A stretch of 44,237 nucleotides of DNA from Bacteroidaceae bacterium (GTDB lineage Bacteria > Bacteroidota > Bacteroidia > Bacteroidales > Bacteroidaceae): assembly GCA_017469525.1 (NCBI GenBank), contig JAFUGG010000012.1:1-44237 (forward strand), in the 5' to 3' direction. The notes under the pieces are model-generated. The model was not told the origin of the DNA. It was given only the letters and a program-made list of their open reading frames with translations, and did no database searches. Both the position numbers and the translations under genes were made by a program. Shown one piece after another: positions 41,465 through 44,237 of this stretch; the first letter of the stretch is position 1, and each line of letters begins with the position of its first letter.

Positions 41465-42055
41465 TCAAAGCACCTTGATGAGCTCTACGTCGAAGATGAG
41501 CGTGCTGAATGGCGGAATGCTTGCTCCTGCGCCCTGCTCTCCGTAAGCCAAAAGATAAGGAATCGTGAAGCGGAACTTAGCGCCTTCCTTCATGAGTTGC
41601 ACGCCTTCGGTCCAGCCTGTAATGACCTGATTCAGTCCGAAGTCGGCGGGCTCGCCACGCTTGTAGCTGCTATCGAAGACAGTGCCGTCGAGCAGACGTC
41701 CCTCGTAATGGCAGCGAACGGTGTCGGTAGCCTTGGGACTCTTGCCCGTTCCTTCCTGAAGGACTTCATACTGCAGGCCGCTCTTCGTGACGGTTACGCC
41801 GGGCTTCTTGGCATTTGCGTCGAGGTAAGCCTTGCCCTCGGCAATGTGAGCCTGAGCCTCTTCCTTCTGCTTCTTGGTGAAATACTCTTGCAGCATCATC
41901 TGTGCCTCGCGAGCGGAGAAGGCCGTTTCCTTGCCCTCAATCACATCGGTGATGCTCTTTGCGAAGTCCTCGATGTTGAAGTTCTCAATGTTCATGCTCT
42001 TTATCTGTTGGCCGATACCAAGGCCAAGTGCATAGCTAATTTTGTCCACTATCAT
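41465..42055 (-). CDS. FKBP-type prolyl isomerase, cytoplasmic FklB-like (first of three)
   Basis: 196 residues without a signal peptide, starting MIVDKISYALGLGIGQQIKS. It has the FklB/FkpA architecture: a helical dimerisation domain (1-85), then FKBP domain (VRCHYEGRLLDGTVFDSSY, NQVITGWTEGVQLMKEGAKF, GASIPPFSTLIFDVELI). It is first in a three-gene minus-strand unit that would place one FKBP each in the cytoplasm, on a membrane anchor and in the periplasm. A -7 element (TATCTTTG, minus strand, 42109-42102) lies upstream. Confidence 0.94.
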   Translation of the reverse strand: MIVDKISYALGLGIGQQIKSMNIENFNIEDFAKSITDVIEGKETAFSAREAQMMLQEYFTKKQKEEAQAHIAEGKAYLDANAKKPGVTVTKSGLQYEVLQEGTGKSPKATDTVRCHYEGRLLDGTVFDSSYKRGEPADFGLNQVITGWTEGVQLMKEGAKFRFTIPYLLAYGEQGAGASIPPFSTLIFDVELIKVL

Positions 42056-42212
42056 TATTTACTATTTAACGATTTACTATTTACTATTTTATAATGCGGC
42101 GCAAAGATACGAAAAAATGAAGAATGAAGGATGAAGAATGAAGAATTATTTTCGCTTTTGTGCAGCTTCAGCTTTATATAAAGGGAAAAGAGAGCCTAAA
42201 CAATAACATGAA
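42056..42212. repeat. Short repeats (TTTACTAT and GAAGAATGAAG) and FKBP promoter
   Basis: TTTACTAT/GATTTACTA units (42058-42090) form the leader of the first FKBP gene, then CAAAGATA (42102-42109; TATCTTTG on the minus strand), then GAATGAAGGATGAAGAATGA units (42117-42146). Confidence 0.65.
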
Positions 42213-42240
42213 AGCCCCCAAATGCGAACATTTAGGAGCT
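42213..42240 (-). terminator. Terminator after the 550-residue surface protein
   Basis: Minus strand: GCTCCTAAATG-TTCG-CATTTGGGGGC followed by TTTCATG. It is a stable stem with a TTCG loop, 28 bases after the stop. Confidence 0.65.
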
Positions 42241-42267
42241 TCCATGCACTTTCTGTCTTTTACTTTC

Positions 42268-43920
42268 TTACTTTATCACGACTTTTCGTCCGCCAACGAT
42301 GTAGATACCACGTTGCGTTTTGCTCAGGCGCTGTCCGGCAAGATTATAGATGGCCTCTTCATTATGAATTATGAATTGTGAATTATGAATTGACTCAATT
42401 CCTGTCATCGTGTCGGCAGTGAAGTAGCCTGGGCTTGATGTGCCGCCATCGGGACGGGCATAGGTGGCGTCTATGACATTGCTGTCGAATGCCGTTCCGT
42501 TGCCGCCTACAAGTTTTTTGCAGCCAGAGAACATGTAGCCGGACTCGGCGGTGCTGTTGCTCCAGTCTTTATCGCAACAGATAGTCGTCAGCTTTGTGCA
42601 GCCCAAGAACATCATGCCCATGTCCCTCACTTTGTTGATATCGAACGAGCTGACATCCGCCATCTTCAGATTCTCGCAACCCTGGAACATGCCATTGAAA
42701 GTTGTCACCTTGGAAGTGTTGAACGAGCTAAGGTCGAGTGTCGTCAGCGACTGGCACAAGCCAAACATATTGTTCATGTCCGTGACGGTGGATGTGTTGA
42801 GGTTCTCCAGTCCTTCGATACTCGTCATGTTCCTCAGTGATTGCATTACGAATGTTTCGGGATGGAAGCCGCCATAGAACATACTCCTCATTGAAGTCAG
42901 GGGCGCGTCTTTCATCGACGGATCAATGACGGCCTTGAGCACCTTCTTGTAGTAGCCAGTGAAGCGAACAGCATCGGGGTTGTTTACGGGGTCGTACACT
43001 TCAGTCACACCCGAGCGGGAAGACATATTCATGTCGTAGTAATAGGTCAGCGTGCCTGTCGCTTCGTCGAATACAGTATATACTTCGGGCCGAGGAGTGT
43101 AATCCTGCACAAGACGAACAGAACGGCCGACTTGACGCCCTGATTCCCATGGGTAGTGAACAGAAAAATACTTTGCCCAATTGCTGACTTCACTAGGTGT
43201 TGAGCTCCAATAACTACCTTTCTTTTCTAAATCATAAATTGTTACTTTGTCTTTAAAAGAGGAACGGTCACCAGCTGCCGGTAAGAATACAGCACCTGCT
43301 GCCTCCATCGCTGCCCATTGCGTGGCATTATAAACATTTATTGTGTAATCATCTGAACTATTCTCTAAATATATTCCTAAAGGAGCTGGCCAATAATCTG
43401 GTAATAAGATATAACCAGGTACATTATTCACAGTAGCACATGCTCTAGCTACATGATCTAAATTTAAATAATACCAACGTGAATTTACAAAATCCCATTC
43501 GTCATATGTTAATGTCCTCCATAGAAATTGTTCATTTCCACCATTTAATATCTTGTTTCGTCCCCATTCAACATATTCGGAGTAGGCACTTATCTCATCT
43601 GTAGTTTTGGTGGGGTATCTTCCTGTGCCCCAGCCGAACAAGTCTATCCAACCCGAATAGGTATCGCTAATTAAGGCATTATTGCACTTTTCTGAGCCTA
43701 TGTACACATTGCCAAAATAATCATCGCCCACAAAGTCATACTGATGTTCTGCGAAGCGCCATGTGTTTGTGCTGGGCTGATACTGCAGGTTGCCTCTAGA
43801 GAAAACCACCTTGTCGCCTTGTTTATTGATGGTGAATGTACCAATCAAAGCACCATCGGTAGCATAAACAGTACCGAAACATAACGTTAGAATGGAAATG
43901 AGGGTAAAGAGTTTCTTCAT
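42268..43920 (-). CDS. BspA-family (DUF285-type) surface protein with C-terminal tail
   Basis: 550 residues with signal peptide MKKLFTLISILTLCFGTVYA. Residues about 25-285 form a domain common in Bacteroidales exported proteins (FSRGNLQYQPSTNTWRFAEH, GWIDLFGWGTGRY, GSYWSSTPSE, GRSVRLVQ). Residues about 340-480 hold DUF285/BspA-type repeats of about 23-25 residues (MTSIEGLENLNTSTVTDMNN, MFGLCQSLTTLDLSSFNTSK, MFQGCENLKMADVSSFD). The end is YNLAGQRLSK...GGRKVVIK. IHNSQFIIHN before the tail is encoded by 7-bp repeats (42361-42391). It is probably a surface adhesin. Confidence 0.9.
   Translation of the reverse strand: MKKLFTLISILTLCFGTVYATDGALIGTFTINKQGDKVVFSRGNLQYQPSTNTWRFAEHQYDFVGDDYFGNVYIGSEKCNNALISDTYSGWIDLFGWGTGRYPTKTTDEISAYSEYVEWGRNKILNGGNEQFLWRTLTYDEWDFVNSRWYYLNLDHVARACATVNNVPGYILLPDYWPAPLGIYLENSSDDYTINVYNATQWAAMEAAGAVFLPAAGDRSSFKDKVTIYDLEKKGSYWSSTPSEVSNWAKYFSVHYPWESGRQVGRSVRLVQDYTPRPEVYTVFDEATGTLTYYYDMNMSSRSGVTEVYDPVNNPDAVRFTGYYKKVLKAVIDPSMKDAPLTSMRSMFYGGFHPETFVMQSLRNMTSIEGLENLNTSTVTDMNNMFGLCQSLTTLDLSSFNTSKVTTFNGMFQGCENLKMADVSSFDINKVRDMGMMFLGCTKLTTICCDKDWSNSTAESGYMFSGCKKLVGGNGTAFDSNVIDATYARPDGGTSSPGYFTADTMTGIESIHNSQFIIHNEEAIYNLAGQRLSKTQRGIYIVGGRKVVIK
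42361..42391 (-). repeat. In-frame AATTCAT 7-bp repeat at the body-tail junction
   Basis: On the coding strand AATTCAT, AATTCAC, AATTCAT, AATTCAT, AATGAAG encode IHNSQFIIHNEE between MTGIES and AIYNLAGQR. The unit is typical of intergenic repeats in these genomes. Confidence 0.85.
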
Positions 43921-44237
43921 AATATTATGATTTTGGGGTTAATTATTGTCTGTTTTGTATGTTTCTGCGGACAAAGATAGGAGTTTTAATTCAAAATCCA
44001 AAATTATTAAATTCAAAAATAATGATAGAACATCAAAACCGTTATCTTCGACCACGGATGACACTAATTGACACAAATTTTATTTAATGGAACACCAAGA
44101 CACGAAGAGACGAAGATCTACGCCACTGAACAGAAGACACAAAGCTGCCCCGTCCAGAACCTTTGTGTCTTTACAACATGGGGAGTTACTTAGTGTCTTT
44201 GTGACTTTGTGTTTGATTATTTCATCCGCATCAAATG
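43921..44237. other. Upstream region with promoter and short repeats; no gene
   Basis: The minus-strand promoter of the surface protein is at 43972-44002: TTTG (44002-43999), a 19-base spacer, TATCTTTG (43979-43972). Further on there are AAGACACGAAGAGACGAAG and CTTTGTGTCTTT-type short repeats, facing each other around about 44090-44215, and no coding sequence. Confidence 0.7.

Overview
The window looks like a chromosomal segment of a Prevotella-like member of the Bacteroidales. Most promoters carry the Bacteroidetes -7 element TAnnTTTG, several with TTTG about 19-20 bases upstream. Shine-Dalgarno sequences are absent. There is a two-gene-plus-helicase tig-clpP-clpX-recQ block, BspA-like surface proteins, a Ser-type sulfatase, a GH97 glycosidase and a TonB-dependent receptor. 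The genus is an inference; no rRNA gene is present.

Layout. 0-7.5 kb (+): the 3' part of a WG-repeat protein, then trigger factor, ClpP, ClpX and RecQ. 8.1-11.4 kb (+): a 1006-residue secreted protein with a C-terminal tail, followed by a 59-residue satellite gene. 11.5-12.2 kb (+): an MntA/HepT-type toxin-antitoxin pair. 12.3-24.7 kb: a threonine-to-glycine-to-one-carbon region. Tdh makes 2-amino-3-ketobutyrate, Kbl splits it to glycine and acetyl-CoA, and a minus-strand operon (lplA-gcvT-gcvH-[four-helix-bundle gene]-gcvPA-gcvPB-lpdA) supplies a complete glycine cleavage system plus its lipoate ligase. A TonB receptor and a Cys/His-rich small membrane protein sit between kbl and tdh. 25.1 kb: tRNA-Leu(CAA). 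25.3-44 kb: a sulfatase, three further large exported proteins with the same kind of C-terminal tail (one a 1533-residue cysteine-rich giant), a GH97 glycosidase and three consecutive FKBP-type prolyl isomerases.

The most unusual content lies in the repeats. (1) Seven intergenic loci carry tandem arrays with a strict 22-bp period and strong dyad symmetry. Three loci share one sequence, two share another, and two have their own, so period and symmetry are conserved while sequence is not. (2) Short 7-9 bp tandem repeats and G/C-rich palindromes, different at each locus, fill most intergenic gaps. They also occur in frame inside at least seven coding sequences. (3) All four proteins with the C-terminal tail (YNxxGQR...) have a different intergenic repeat family in frame exactly at the junction between body and tail. 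In two of them the tail block is bracketed by the same repeat family on both sides, and in both it is followed by a 65-bp spacer and a small MKKTY gene. This suggests exchangeable, repeat-bounded tail cassettes, which I have not seen described.

Three small genes (59, 56 and 57 codons) were found by reading the sequence directly. Coordinates of repeats and promoters were counted by hand and may be off by a base or two; residue counts are approximate for the largest proteins.
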